Positions 1 through 5,854 of a stretch of DNA of 6,106 nt are shown in pieces (the stretch's first letter is position 1; every line of letters starts with the position of its first letter). Source of the DNA: Rubrobacteraceae bacterium (lineage in GTDB: Bacteria; Actinomycetota; Rubrobacteria; Rubrobacterales; Rubrobacteraceae); NCBI GenBank assembly GCA_013698525.1, contig JACCSM010000067.1:1-6106 (forward strand), read 5' to 3'. The position numbers and the translations under genes are program-made. The notes below the pieces were generated by a model. That model saw only the letters and a list, made by a program, of their open reading frames with translations. It ran no database searches and was not told the DNA's origin.

Positions 1-1242
1 CACCAGAAGGTCGTCGAAGAGGCTCCGTCCCCGGCGCTCGACCCGGACCTGCGCGAGTCGATCTGCAACGCCGCCGTCCGCTTCGCCAGCGAGGCCGGCT
101 ACAGCAACGCAGGCACGGTTGAGTTCCTGATCGAAAAGGGCGATGAGTTCTACTTCCTGGAGATGAACGCGCGCCTGCAGGTCGAACACCCAGTGACGGA
201 GCTCGTTACAGGCCTCGACCTCGTCTACCTCCAACTCGCCGTAGCAGCAGGGGAACCTCTCCCACTCACCCAGGACAGAGTGACCCTGCGGGGCAGCTCC
301 ATCGAGGCCCGCATCTATGCGGAGGACGAGCAAGGGATGCCCTCGGGCGGGCTACTCGAAGCCTTCTCGCCGCCGGAGGGTGCAGGCATCCGTAACGACG
401 CCGGGTTCGAGGCTGGGGATGAGATCCCACTCGATTATGATGCGATGCTCGCGAAGCTGATCGTCTCGGCCCAGGACCGCCAGGCCGCCGTCCGCCGCCT
501 CAGCAGGGCGCTCGCGGACTACGAGATCCTTGGTCCCTCGTCCAACCTCCCGCTCCTCAGGCGCATCGCAGCTAACAGCGCGTTCCAGGCAGGCGAGACC
601 ACGACCCGCTTCCTCCAGGACAACAGCCTCACGGAGCCTCAGCCCGCACGTCCCGCGCCGCGCGAGGCTATGATCCTCGCCTCAGCGGCGGAACTCCACC
701 GCATCCCGGCGTCATCAGACCCCTTCGCAGCAGGCCCCTGGCGTCTGCTCGGCGCGACCATCCTCGACTACGACGGACACAGCGTCGAGGCCGAGCGCGC
801 CAGACCGGGAAGGTTCAGGATCACCGCCGAAGGCGAAGAATCCGTCGTCGAAGTTCTTCACTATGGCAACGCGCGCATCCGCGCCCTTTTCGACGATGAG
901 CCTGTCGAGGCTGGAGTCCTACTTGATGCAGAAGAAGTTCTCGTCTCTCTACGCGATGAGACCCACACGCTTCGTAAGCCCACACCTCCCGCCGTGGACG
1001 AGACAGGGCCCAGCGCCGATGCTGCCGCCAGTCTCATAGCCCCGATGCCTGGCACGGTCGTGAAGGTGCTCGTCGAAGAGGGCCAGGAAGTCGAGGAGGG
1101 GCAACTACTCCTCGTCCTGGAGGCTATGAAGATGGAGCAGCCCATCTCAGCGCCTCACACCGGGGTGGTCCACTCGCTCCCTTTCGGCGAGGGATCTCTC
1201 GTCCCAGGAGGCGCCGTTCTCGTAGAGGTGAACGAGACCTAA
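1..1242 (+). CDS. Biotin-dependent acyl-CoA carboxylase alpha subunit (biotin carboxylase + BCCP), 5'-truncated by window edge
   Basis: The reading frame is open from base 1 and the first residues (HQKVVEEAP) match the middle of the biotin carboxylase ATP-grasp domain, corresponding to about residue 236 of E. coli AccC, so about 235 residues lie outside the window. Numbering from the window edge, the metal/ATP ligands Glu41 (GTVEFL) and Glu54 with Arg58 (EMNARLQVEHPVTE) are intact, as is the SIEARIYAED strand. A middle segment (about 235-325, beginning DPFAAGPWRL) resembles the BT-type linker of propionyl- and methylcrotonyl-CoA carboxylase alpha chains. The C-terminus is a biotinyl domain, IAPMPGTVVKV then EAMKM, with biotin-accepting Lys377 (codon 1129-1131). 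It makes carboxybiotin from ATP and bicarbonate for a separate carboxyltransferase beta subunit, which should lie upstream or elsewhere. The full chain of about 650 residues fits PccA/MccA better than AccC. The acyl substrate cannot be decided from this sequence. Confidence 0.95.
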   Translation, partial: HQKVVEEAPSPALDPDLRESICNAAVRFASEAGYSNAGTVEFLIEKGDEFYFLEMNARLQVEHPVTELVTGLDLVYLQLAVAAGEPLPLTQDRVTLRGSSIEARIYAEDEQGMPSGGLLEAFSPPEGAGIRNDAGFEAGDEIPLDYDAMLAKLIVSAQDRQAAVRRLSRALADYEILGPSSNLPLLRRIAANSAFQAGETTTRFLQDNSLTEPQPARPAPREAMILASAAELHRIPASSDPFAAGPWRLLGATILDYDGHSVEAERARPGRFRITAEGEESVVEVLHYGNARIRALFDDEPVEAGVLLDAEEVLVSLRDETHTLRKPTPPAVDETGPSADAAASLIAPMPGTVVKVLVEEGQEVEEGQLLLVLEAMKMEQPISAPHTGVVHSLPFGEGSLVPGGAVLVEVNET

Positions 1243-1255
1243 AGCGGTTAGCAGA

Positions 1256-1268
1256 GAGGCTGCGCCTC
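1256..1268 (+). terminator. Weak hairpin just after the carboxylase stop
   Basis: GAGGC and GCCTC form a 5-bp stem around a TGC loop, 13 bp after the TAA of the carboxylase gene. No T-run follows, so on its own it would be a poor intrinsic terminator. The stronger hairpin at 1329-1353 may do most of the work for both convergent genes. Confidence 0.25.
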
Positions 1269-1328
1269 CTACAAACTGCGGCTACAAGCTTCGGGCATCA
1301 GGTCTCAGTGAAACCAAGCTGAAATGCT

Positions 1329-1353
1329 TGCAAAGAGGGTGAACCTCTTTGCA
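1329..1353 (-). terminator. Perfect 10-bp hairpin between convergent genes, probable terminator of the merR operon
   Basis: TGCAAAGAGG (1329-1338) and CCTCTTTGCA (1344-1353) are perfect inverted repeats around a 5-nt loop. The hairpin begins one base after the TAA stop (1355-1357) of the minus-strand membrane protein gene, the usual place for an intrinsic terminator. In the minus direction it is followed by AGCATTTC, only a short T stretch. It lies between two converging transcripts and could block both. Confidence 0.6.
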
Positions 1354-1354
1354 C

Positions 1355-2302
1355 TTAGAAACGGTACTTCGCAAATCGGCTATGGTGCCTCGTCGCATGC
1401 TTCGGATGCTGTCCAGAACGGGCACTGGGCGGTGCCCTGTCGACCCCGGACCCGGAGATCGAGGTCTCCATCCGCTGGCGCAGTTCGCGAACGAACCTGT
1501 CGGGCTCGTCGACCGCGAGATGGATGCGGGAAGCCGGCTCGGTTTCCTTGAGGAATCCACGCATCGACCGCGGAGCAAGGAGGCGTAGCGCGGCGTCGGT
1601 CTTACCGCCCGTGGCCAGGTAGAGGGCGTCCTCCTCGGGGACGTAAGATAGGCCGTCACCGGAATTGGGAGCTTTACGTTGCGTCCCCACTGCGTCCTCG
1701 ATCTCTGCGTAGGGGATGAACCCTTCCGCGAACACGCCTTGGCGGAGCCGTAGCCCCCTCTCTTCTAGCCGGTGCGGGAGAGCAACGAGGGAAGCGTAGA
1801 GGCCGAACACCCAGAGAATGGCGTACACGCCCAGAGCCAGGAGAGCCCACTTCAACCAACCCCAGGGAGAGAACGCTTGCGCGAGCAGGTGTACGACGAG
1901 CAGTTCGACCGGGGACGTGACGATCACCACGGGCATGATCGCACGCAGCAGCGAACGTCTATGGTAGGCGAACTCATCATCAACACACTTCACTCGTCGG
2001 AAGGTCCAACGAAACAGGTAGACGAAAAGCCTGGGCTCATGCAGGACGAACCTCGCCGCCGTCCGTGGGAGCATCAGGGAGAGGCCGTCCTCGAGCGCCC
2101 TCCACGGCTCCAGCCCGGCCCGGCGTTCCTTCCGGAAACGCCTCACGACGAGAACGAGTCCTCCCAGCCCGACCAGGAAGAGCAGCGCCTCGAGGCCCGC
2201 CACCACGAGTACCGCGCCGCCGAGGTCCATGACGCCCGACCATACGAGGATTGCTTCGGTCAGGACCACGAGGGGCACGAGGACCTTCAAAGCGCGTTTC
2301 AT
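1355..2302 (-). CDS. Four-helix membrane protein with C-terminal PH-like domain, second gene of the merR operon
   Basis: Predicted 315 residues. Four hydrophobic segments are visible: about 7-25, 29-53, 121-142 and 149-174, arranged as two hairpins separated by a basic, amphipathic stretch (54-120). From about 180 to 278 the sequence looks like a bacterial PH-like fold: RGLRLRQGVFAEGFIPYAEI at the start, and RIHLAVDEPDRFVRELRQRM at the end, a pattern seen in small actinobacterial membrane proteins. The last 35 residues are basic, low in complexity and probably disordered. The ATG overlaps the stop of the upstream merR gene by four bases (ATGA), with AGGAG seven bases upstream inside merR, so translation is very likely coupled. 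I do not recognise a named family. The pairing suggests it is the membrane effector or sensor controlled by the MerR protein, but its function is unknown. Confidence 0.85.
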   Translation of the reverse strand: MKRALKVLVPLVVLTEAILVWSGVMDLGGAVLVVAGLEALLFLVGLGGLVLVVRRFRKERRAGLEPWRALEDGLSLMLPRTAARFVLHEPRLFVYLFRWTFRRVKCVDDEFAYHRRSLLRAIMPVVIVTSPVELLVVHLLAQAFSPWGWLKWALLALGVYAILWVFGLYASLVALPHRLEERGLRLRQGVFAEGFIPYAEIEDAVGTQRKAPNSGDGLSYVPEEDALYLATGGKTDAALRLLAPRSMRGFLKETEPASRIHLAVDEPDRFVRELRQRMETSISGSGVDRAPPSARSGQHPKHATRHHSRFAKYRF

Positions 2303-3120
2303 CGTTCGGCTCCTGCCTCAGCGAGGCGCTCCTGGAGCAGTTCCATGCACTTCTTCTGGGCAGGGGACATGGCGTTCAAGGCGACCCCCGAGAGAGCAGT
2401 CTCTAACGGACCGGATTCCCAGGCCACTCCTCTCGAAAGGCGCTCCGGGAGCGGACTCTTCTCGAAGTACGCGGCGTAGTCTTCGGCGAGTTGCTCTACT
2501 TCTCGGAAGTCCTCGATCTGATCCGCCAGCGCCACGAGACGCTCTTCCAGGGCGAGCAGCTCCTCGTATTCCTCCGGATGGTCCGCCAGATAGAGCACGA
2601 GGGCCTCCTGAAATTCCTCGTAGCCCCGCGGCCACCGGAAAGCGTCGAGCGTCGCCCAGAACCTCTTCTCCTGCTCCAGCACTCCTGGGGCGACTTCCCT
2701 AAAGCGTCCCCCGAGGTGCCGCCGGGCAAGTTCCAGCATGTAAGGCTCCCCACCCTCCTCCGAGGGATCGTCCCCGGCGAGCATCCGCTTCAGAAGGTCA
2801 CGTCTTCGCTCGAGTTGCTCGATGTGGCTTTCGACCTCCCCGAGGAGCGCCTGCAGTACACTCCCAAGCTCGACATGTGAACCGCTCGCCCCAAGGATTC
2901 CTTTGGTGCGGTCCAGCGATAGGCCGAGAGATCTCAGCCTCTTTATCTGGTGCAACCGCAACAGATCGTCGGCAGTGTAGAGGCGGTAACCGGGTTCAGA
3001 GCGTCGTGGTTTCTCGATCAACCCTAACTTTTCGTAGTGCCTGATGGCTTTCGGGGTGATGCCGAGCAGTTCGGCGACCTCCCCGATCAAAAGCCGCTCT
3101 CTTGACCTTCCAGTACCCAT
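2299..3120 (-). CDS. MerR-family transcriptional regulator with large C-terminal effector domain
   Basis: Predicted 273 residues. Residues 10-35 form the winged HTH (LLIGEVAELLGITPKAIRHY), the wing is EPGYRLYTADDL (about 42-53), and a long helix at about 82-115 would make the antiparallel dimer coiled coil. Residues about 125-270 form an acidic, helical effector region, much longer than in metal-sensing MerR proteins. The only cysteine is Cys258, so there is no metal-binding Cys pair. An organic ligand or protein partner is more likely, as in TipA-like or multidrug-sensing members. The ATG at 3120 lies about four bases after the predicted transcription start and has no Shine-Dalgarno sequence, so the mRNA would be almost leaderless. 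It is first in a two-gene operon and, given the operator in its promoter, probably controls itself and the membrane protein. The inducer cannot be named. Confidence 0.93.
   Translation of the reverse strand: MGTGRSRERLLIGEVAELLGITPKAIRHYEKLGLIEKPRRSEPGYRLYTADDLLRLHQIKRLRSLGLSLDRTKGILGASGSHVELGSVLQALLGEVESHIEQLERRRDLLKRMLAGDDPSEEGGEPYMLELARRHLGGRFREVAPGVLEQEKRFWATLDAFRWPRGYEEFQEALVLYLADHPEEYEELLALEERLVALADQIEDFREVEQLAEDYAAYFEKSPLPERLSRGVAWESGPLETALSGVALNAMSPAQKKCMELLQERLAEAGAER
2310..2314 (-). promoter_or_regulatory. Shine-Dalgarno of the membrane protein gene
   Basis: On the minus strand AGGAG lies seven bases before the ATG at 2302, inside the end of merR. It supports this start and reinitiation by ribosomes finishing merR. 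Confidence 0.6.
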
Positions 3121-3130
3121 ATCTGGAAGC

Positions 3131-3161
3131 AGTGTAAAGGTTGCCCCTGGGACAAGGTCAA
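3131..3161 (-). promoter_or_regulatory. MerR-type promoter/operator of the merR-membrane protein operon
   Basis: On the minus strand, TTGACC (-35, 3156-3161) and TACACT (-10, 3131-3136) are separated by 19 bp, the overlong spacer characteristic of promoters that MerR proteins untwist. A dyad at 3138-3158, arms ACCTTGTCCC and GGGGCAACCT around a central A, fills the spacer, with 7 of 10 positions symmetric. The predicted start of transcription, about 3124, is about four bases before the merR ATG. Autoregulation is inferred from this arrangement. Confidence 0.8.
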
Positions 3162-3466
3162 GGGAATGGTCGAGGAGTACAGCGAATTACGAACGAAAGT
3201 GAGCTTGAGTCTGAGACAGAGAAGGAAAACCGCTCTCGTAGGGGGACTCACAGATCGTCTATTTGCCCGCTCCAGGGTAGCGATGTCGGCGGTCCCGTTG
3301 GCAAGGAGCTTGAGCAAGCAAGTCCGGTAGTATAGGGTTTTTCCCGAATAGAGCGAAAGCCTTCCGACGCTAATAGTTGCAACTCTTCCGTCGAGACCTC
3401 GCCGTAATGTCTGGGGATGCATAGCACGACCGGTGGCGACGGGATGTGCTACGGTAGCCGGCACGC
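3162..3466. other. Noncoding spacer between divergent merR and map
   Basis: About 300 bases with no convincing gene. A minus-strand frame is open across it but shows no recognisable motif and would run over both flanking start regions. A 9-bp direct repeat (GAGCTTGAG at 3201-3209 and 3306-3314) and a small GGG-T5-CCC hairpin (3335-3345) are the only structures seen. The segment is less GC-rich than its neighbours. No tRNA or riboswitch shape was recognised. Confidence 0.5.
3450..3455 (+). promoter_or_regulatory. Possible -10 element of map (near-leaderless)
   Basis: TACGGT fits the actinobacterial TANNNT -10 pattern and would start transcription about four bases before the map ATG. No good -35 box is visible. 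The absence of any Shine-Dalgarno before the ATG is in keeping with a near-leaderless message, but this call is weak. Confidence 0.25.
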
Positions 3467-4264
3467 ATGGTCGTGCTGAGGAGCAAGAACGAGATCGAGG
3501 GCATGAGGCGCGCGGGTGATCTCGTCGCCCGCGCACTAGTCCTACTAGGCCCGCACGTCCGCGCCGGCGTCAGGCTCAGCGAACTCGACCGGATCGTCGA
3601 GGAGTTTATCCGCTCGGAGGGCGGAGAGCCTACCTACAAGGGCTACCGGTCTTCGTACACCGTTCCTGCCTTCCCCGGCACCATCTGTACCGCTGTCAAT
3701 GAGGAGGTCGTCCACGGTATTCCGGGTCCGAGGAGGCTGCGAGATGGGGACATCGTGGGCATAGACGTCGGCGCCACGTTGGGCGGTTGGGTCGGCGATA
3801 CGTGCTACACGTACCCGGTCGGCGAGGTCTCGCCACAGGCCAGCAAACTCTTGGAGGTCACCAGGGAGTGCCTGGAGGCCGGGATCGCTGAGATCGGACC
3901 CGAAAAGCGCTTCGGTGACGTAGGAGCGGCCATCCAGGAGCTCGCGGAGTACCACGGTTATGGGGTCGTTCGGGAGCTGGGCGGCCACGGCCTCGGCCAC
4001 GAACTGCACGAGGAGCCCCACATGAACCACATCGGGCGTCGGGGTCGTGGCATGCGCTTCCGCGAGGGCATGACGCTCACGATCGAGCCGATGATCAACG
4101 AAGGGACTCCCGAGATACGCATTCTAGAAGACGGCTGGACCGTGGTGACCGCAGACAAGAAGCTCTCCGCCCACTACGAGCACAGCCTGACGGTGACTTC
4201 TAGCGGCTGCGAGATTCTGACGCCATGGCACCTGCTCTTGCGCAAGACCGCGGAGCTCGCCTGA
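3467..4264 (+). CDS. map: Type I methionine aminopeptidase
   Basis: A 265-residue cytosolic dinuclear metallopeptidase that removes the N-terminal methionine from new proteins whose second residue is small. The five metal ligands are all present in family order: Asp100 (VGID), Asp111 (VGDTCYT), His174 (GGHGLG), Glu207 (TIEPM) and Glu238 (HYEHS). The substrate-binding histidines His83 (VVHGIPG) and His181 (LHEEPH) are also present. It starts with the usual MVVLRSKNEIEGMRRAG helix and has no N-terminal zinc-finger or SH3-binding extension, so it is the short bacterial class. The C-terminus runs about 15 residues past the usual end (EILT). An in-frame stop at 3455-3457 leaves ATG 3467 as the first ATG, although no Shine-Dalgarno precedes it. 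In many actinomycetes map lies in the secY-adk cluster; here it stands alone, so this could be a second copy. Confidence 0.96.
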   Translation: MVVLRSKNEIEGMRRAGDLVARALVLLGPHVRAGVRLSELDRIVEEFIRSEGGEPTYKGYRSSYTVPAFPGTICTAVNEEVVHGIPGPRRLRDGDIVGIDVGATLGGWVGDTCYTYPVGEVSPQASKLLEVTRECLEAGIAEIGPEKRFGDVGAAIQELAEYHGYGVVRELGGHGLGHELHEEPHMNHIGRRGRGMRFREGMTLTIEPMINEGTPEIRILEDGWTVVTADKKLSAHYEHSLTVTSSGCEILTPWHLLLRKTAELA

Positions 4265-4437
4265 GCCGGAACCGCCTCAATCCTCACACGAACCGCGGGG
4301 CCCTACTTGGGCAATCATCATCACGAAATGCCCGGCGTATAGCGGGAGCAGTTCTGGCAGGGAACCACGACGCATGGTACGGTCCTTACAAACCCGCCAT
4401 AGTCGGTGTTGCACGATCTCCGGTGCTCCTGCAAACC
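4265..4437. other. Noncoding gap between map and the IS110 element
   Basis: No gene is seen. A weak hairpin (GCCC 4300-4303, GGGC 4309-4312) without a T-run might serve map. The last eight bases (TGCAAACC, 4430-4437) are the left half of the insertion target. A stem of TTGCA (4409-4413) with TGCAA (4430-4434) overlaps that target, but lies outside the element. Confidence 0.5.
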
Positions 4438-4444
4438 TCCCTAT
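4430..4444 (+). other. Left target/left end junction: left target half, core, right donor half
   Basis: Bases 4430-4437 (TGCAAACC) are host left target, 4438-4439 (TC) are the core, and 4440-4444 (CCTAT) are the first bases of the element, serving as right donor in the circle. 4437-4444 is perfectly complementary to the right donor guide at 4606-4613. Confidence 0.75.
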
Positions 4445-4447
4445 CTT
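4442..4447 (+). promoter_or_regulatory. -10 box of the circle-junction promoter (left end)
   Basis: TATCTT keeps the key A2 and T6 of the -10 consensus. In the integrated copy the hexamer 17 bp upstream is TCCGGT, so no -35 is present. When the two ends are joined at the TC core, TTGACA from the right end falls exactly 17 bp upstream. Transcription would begin around 4453-4454, the first bases of the bridge RNA 5' stem. Confidence 0.7.
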
Positions 4448-4503
4448 TATTCGCGCCATCCGGGAGCGTAACCTGGACGGCGCCCACGGGATCGGGGATG
4501 GCT

Positions 4504-4513
4504 TGCAAACCTC
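4504..4513 (+). other. Left target guide (LTG) of the bridge RNA
   Basis: TGCAAACCTC is identical over 10 bases to the left flank plus core (4430-4439). An RNA with this sequence pairs with the bottom strand of the left target, as LTG does in IS621. Confidence 0.8.
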
Positions 4514-4531
4514 AGCCGCTTGAGATGGCTC

Positions 4532-4538
4532 GTGGCGA
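4532..4538 (+). other. Right target guide (RTG) of the bridge RNA
   Basis: GTGGCGA is the reverse complement of TCGCCAC (5863-5869), the right core plus the first five host bases. The complementarity continues by three more bases (ATC, to 4541) into the right end of the element, which is probably chance because those bases are not in the empty target. Confidence 0.78.
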
Positions 4539-4577
4539 ATCGCCCCCCGGTCCCGCAGTAGGAGCGCCCGACCGCTA

Positions 4578-4587
4578 ATAGAGATCC
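4578..4587 (+). other. Left donor guide (LDG) of the bridge RNA
   Basis: ATAGAGAT is identical to the last eight bases of the right end before the core (5855-5862). The two core bases are CC in the guide and TC in the DNA, so the first core position is mismatched. Confidence 0.72.
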
Positions 4588-4605
4588 GCGAGGGTAGTTC
4601 GCCGC

Positions 4606-4613
4606 ATAGGGAG
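4606..4613 (+). other. Right donor guide (RDG) of the bridge RNA
   Basis: ATAGGGAG is the exact reverse complement of CTCCCTAT (4437-4444), which covers the base before the core, the TC core and the first five element bases. Confidence 0.76.
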
Positions 4614-4655
4614 CTGTCGGCGGGGACTCCTGGGGCGAAGCAGCAGGCTAACGAC

Positions 4656-4660
4656 GGAGG
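4656..4660 (+). promoter_or_regulatory. Shine-Dalgarno deciding the transposase start
   Basis: GGAGG lies eight bases before GTG 4669. The alternative GTG at 4660 overlaps this motif and has no ribosome binding site of its own, so 4669 is the better start. Confidence 0.65.
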
Positions 4661-4668
4661 TGGAGGTC

Positions 4669-5847
4669 GTGGAGGAAAAGGCTTGGGCGGGCGTGGATGT
4701 CGGCAAGGGGTTCCACTGGGCCCATGTGGTGGACGCCGCGGGAGCGGAACTGCTTTCGCGCAGGGTGGATAACGACGAGGCGGACCTCCTCGCGCTCATC
4801 GACGAGGCCCTCTCGCTCGCCGGGGAGGTCGCCTGGGCTGTCGACCAACCCGGGGGAGGCGCTGCGTTGCTGCTGGTGCTTTTGTGGGAGCGCGGCCAGG
4901 TTGTCTCCTACGTCCCCGGCCTCAGCGTCGACCGGGCTCGCGACGGCTACCGCGGCGAGTCCAAAACGGACCGCAAGGACGCCCGCGTGATCGCCGACCA
5001 GGCCAGGATGCGGGGCGACCTCGGGCGGCTCGAACCGGGAGATGACGCCCTCGCCGGGCTGCAACTCCTCCTCGCCCGCAGACGCGACCTCGTGGCCGAT
5101 CGAACACGGGCCGTGACCCGCCTCAGGGAGACGCTGCTCGCGCACTTCCCCGCACTGGAGCGGGCTTTGAACCTCAACACCAGGGGTCCGCTAGAGCTGG
5201 TCGCCCGTTACCAGACCGCCGGCGCGATCCGTCGGGCGGGACGCAAGCGCGTCGCCGCCTACCTCAAGAAGCGCGGCGTCGCCAAGGCGGACGCCCTCGC
5301 CGAGAGGGCCGTCGCGGCCGCAAAGAGCCAGAGCGCTGCGCTGCCCGCGGAGGACGTCGCTTCGGAGATTGCCGCCGAGCTCGCCGGCGGCGTCCTGGTC
5401 CTCAAGCAACGCATCGATGCGCTCGACCGGGACCTCGAGCGGCGCTTCTTTGCCCGCCCTGAGGCCCAGATCCTCTCCAGCTTCCCCGGCATGGGTCCGA
5501 TCCTCGGGGCAGAATTCCTGGTGGCCGTAGGCGAGGTCTCCGCCTTCGGTAGTGCCGACCGGCTCGCCGCCTACGCGGGACTGGTCCCCGCCGCCCACGA
5601 CTCCGGCAAGCGGGTGGGCAACCACCGCAAGGGGCGCGGCGGCAATAAGGTGCTCAAGCGCGTCTTCTACCAGTCCGCCTTCTCCAGCATGCGCGGCGTC
5701 CCCGAGTCGAGGGCTTTCTACGACCGCAAGAGGGCCGAGGGCAAGAGGCACACGCAGGCCGTGATCGCCCTGGCGAGAAGGAGGGTCAACGTCCTTTGGG
5801 CGATGCTGCGCGACGGGACGACCTTCGAGACAGGATCTACGGCTTGA
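4669..5847 (+). CDS. IS110-family RNA-guided recombinase (DEDD transposase)
   Basis: Predicted 392 residues from GTG 4669 (395 if GTG 4660 is used). The N-terminal RuvC-like domain has Asp10 (AGVDVGK), Asp59 (AVDQPGG), Asp101 and Asp104 (KTDRKDA). The spacings (49, 91 and 94 residues from the first Asp) equal those of the IS621 catalytic residues, but the second position is Asp rather than the usual Glu. A long arginine-rich helical middle (about 125-260) would form the coiled-coil dimer arm. The C-terminal Transposase_20 domain begins at FPGMGPILGAEFL and contains HDSGKR, whose Ser312 is the likely nucleophile, followed by KGRGGNKVLKR. In this family two dimers bind the bridge RNA and exchange strands at a 2-bp core. 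The gene directly follows the RNA, and its TGA lies inside the TTGACA of the right end. Base composition resembles the host, suggesting an adapted element. Confidence 0.94.
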   Translation: MEEKAWAGVDVGKGFHWAHVVDAAGAELLSRRVDNDEADLLALIDEALSLAGEVAWAVDQPGGGAALLLVLLWERGQVVSYVPGLSVDRARDGYRGESKTDRKDARVIADQARMRGDLGRLEPGDDALAGLQLLLARRRDLVADRTRAVTRLRETLLAHFPALERALNLNTRGPLELVARYQTAGAIRRAGRKRVAAYLKKRGVAKADALAERAVAAAKSQSAALPAEDVASEIAAELAGGVLVLKQRIDALDRDLERRFFARPEAQILSSFPGMGPILGAEFLVAVGEVSAFGSADRLAAYAGLVPAAHDSGKRVGNHRKGRGGNKVLKRVFYQSAFSSMRGVPESRAFYDRKRAEGKRHTQAVIALARRRVNVLWAMLRDGTTFETGSTA

Positions 5848-5849
5848 CA
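5844..5849 (+). promoter_or_regulatory. -35 box of the circle-junction promoter (right end), overlapping the transposase stop
   Basis: TTGACA is a perfect -35 consensus and contains the TGA stop codon (5845-5847). In place, the hexamer 17 bp downstream is CACAAA, a poor -10. In the circle it is followed at 17 bp by TATCTT from the left end. Confidence 0.72.
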
Positions 5850-5854
5850 TTTTC

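Larger units (their letters stand above)
4453..4632 (+). ncRNA. IS110 bridge (seek) RNA with 5' stem-loop, target loop and donor loop
   Basis: Three consecutive structures can be drawn. The 5' stem-loop (4453-4483) pairs GCGCC with GGCGC and, past one mismatch, TCCGGG with CCTGGA. The target-binding domain is closed by an 11-bp stem, CGGGATCGGGG (4487-4497) with CCCCGGTCCCG (4545-4555), with one G-U pair. Inside it are the left target guide, a small hairpin (AGCC 4514-4517, GGCT 4527-4530) and the right target guide. The donor-binding domain is closed by AGGAG (4560-4564) with CTCCT (4627-4631) and CCGAC (4568-4572) with GTCGG (4616-4620). It holds the left donor guide, a hairpin (GCGA 4588-4591, TCGC 4599-4602) and the right donor guide. 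Order and length (about 180 nt) match the IS621 bridge RNA. In that family the RNA binds the recombinase and specifies both DNA substrates. The 3' end is approximate. Confidence 0.85.

Noticed and set aside
1772..2479. Plus-strand frame of 235 codons opposite the membrane protein and merR
   Set aside because: The product is a charged, His/Glu/Arg-rich sequence without motifs, an antisense shadow of two genes that have clear domains, an overlap with start/stop coupling and a promoter.
3087..3536. Open minus-strand frame of 149 codons across the merR-map spacer
   Set aside because: It overlaps the start regions of both flanking genes and covers the well-supported merR promoter. Its product shows no family motif and is rich in Arg/Ser/Leu, as is common for chance frames.
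4455..4502. Stem GCCATCC (4455-4461) with GGATGGC (4496-4502)
   Set aside because: A possible 7-bp pairing, but it competes with the better 5' stem-loop (4453-4483) and the 11-bp target-loop stem (4487-4555), which explain the guides.
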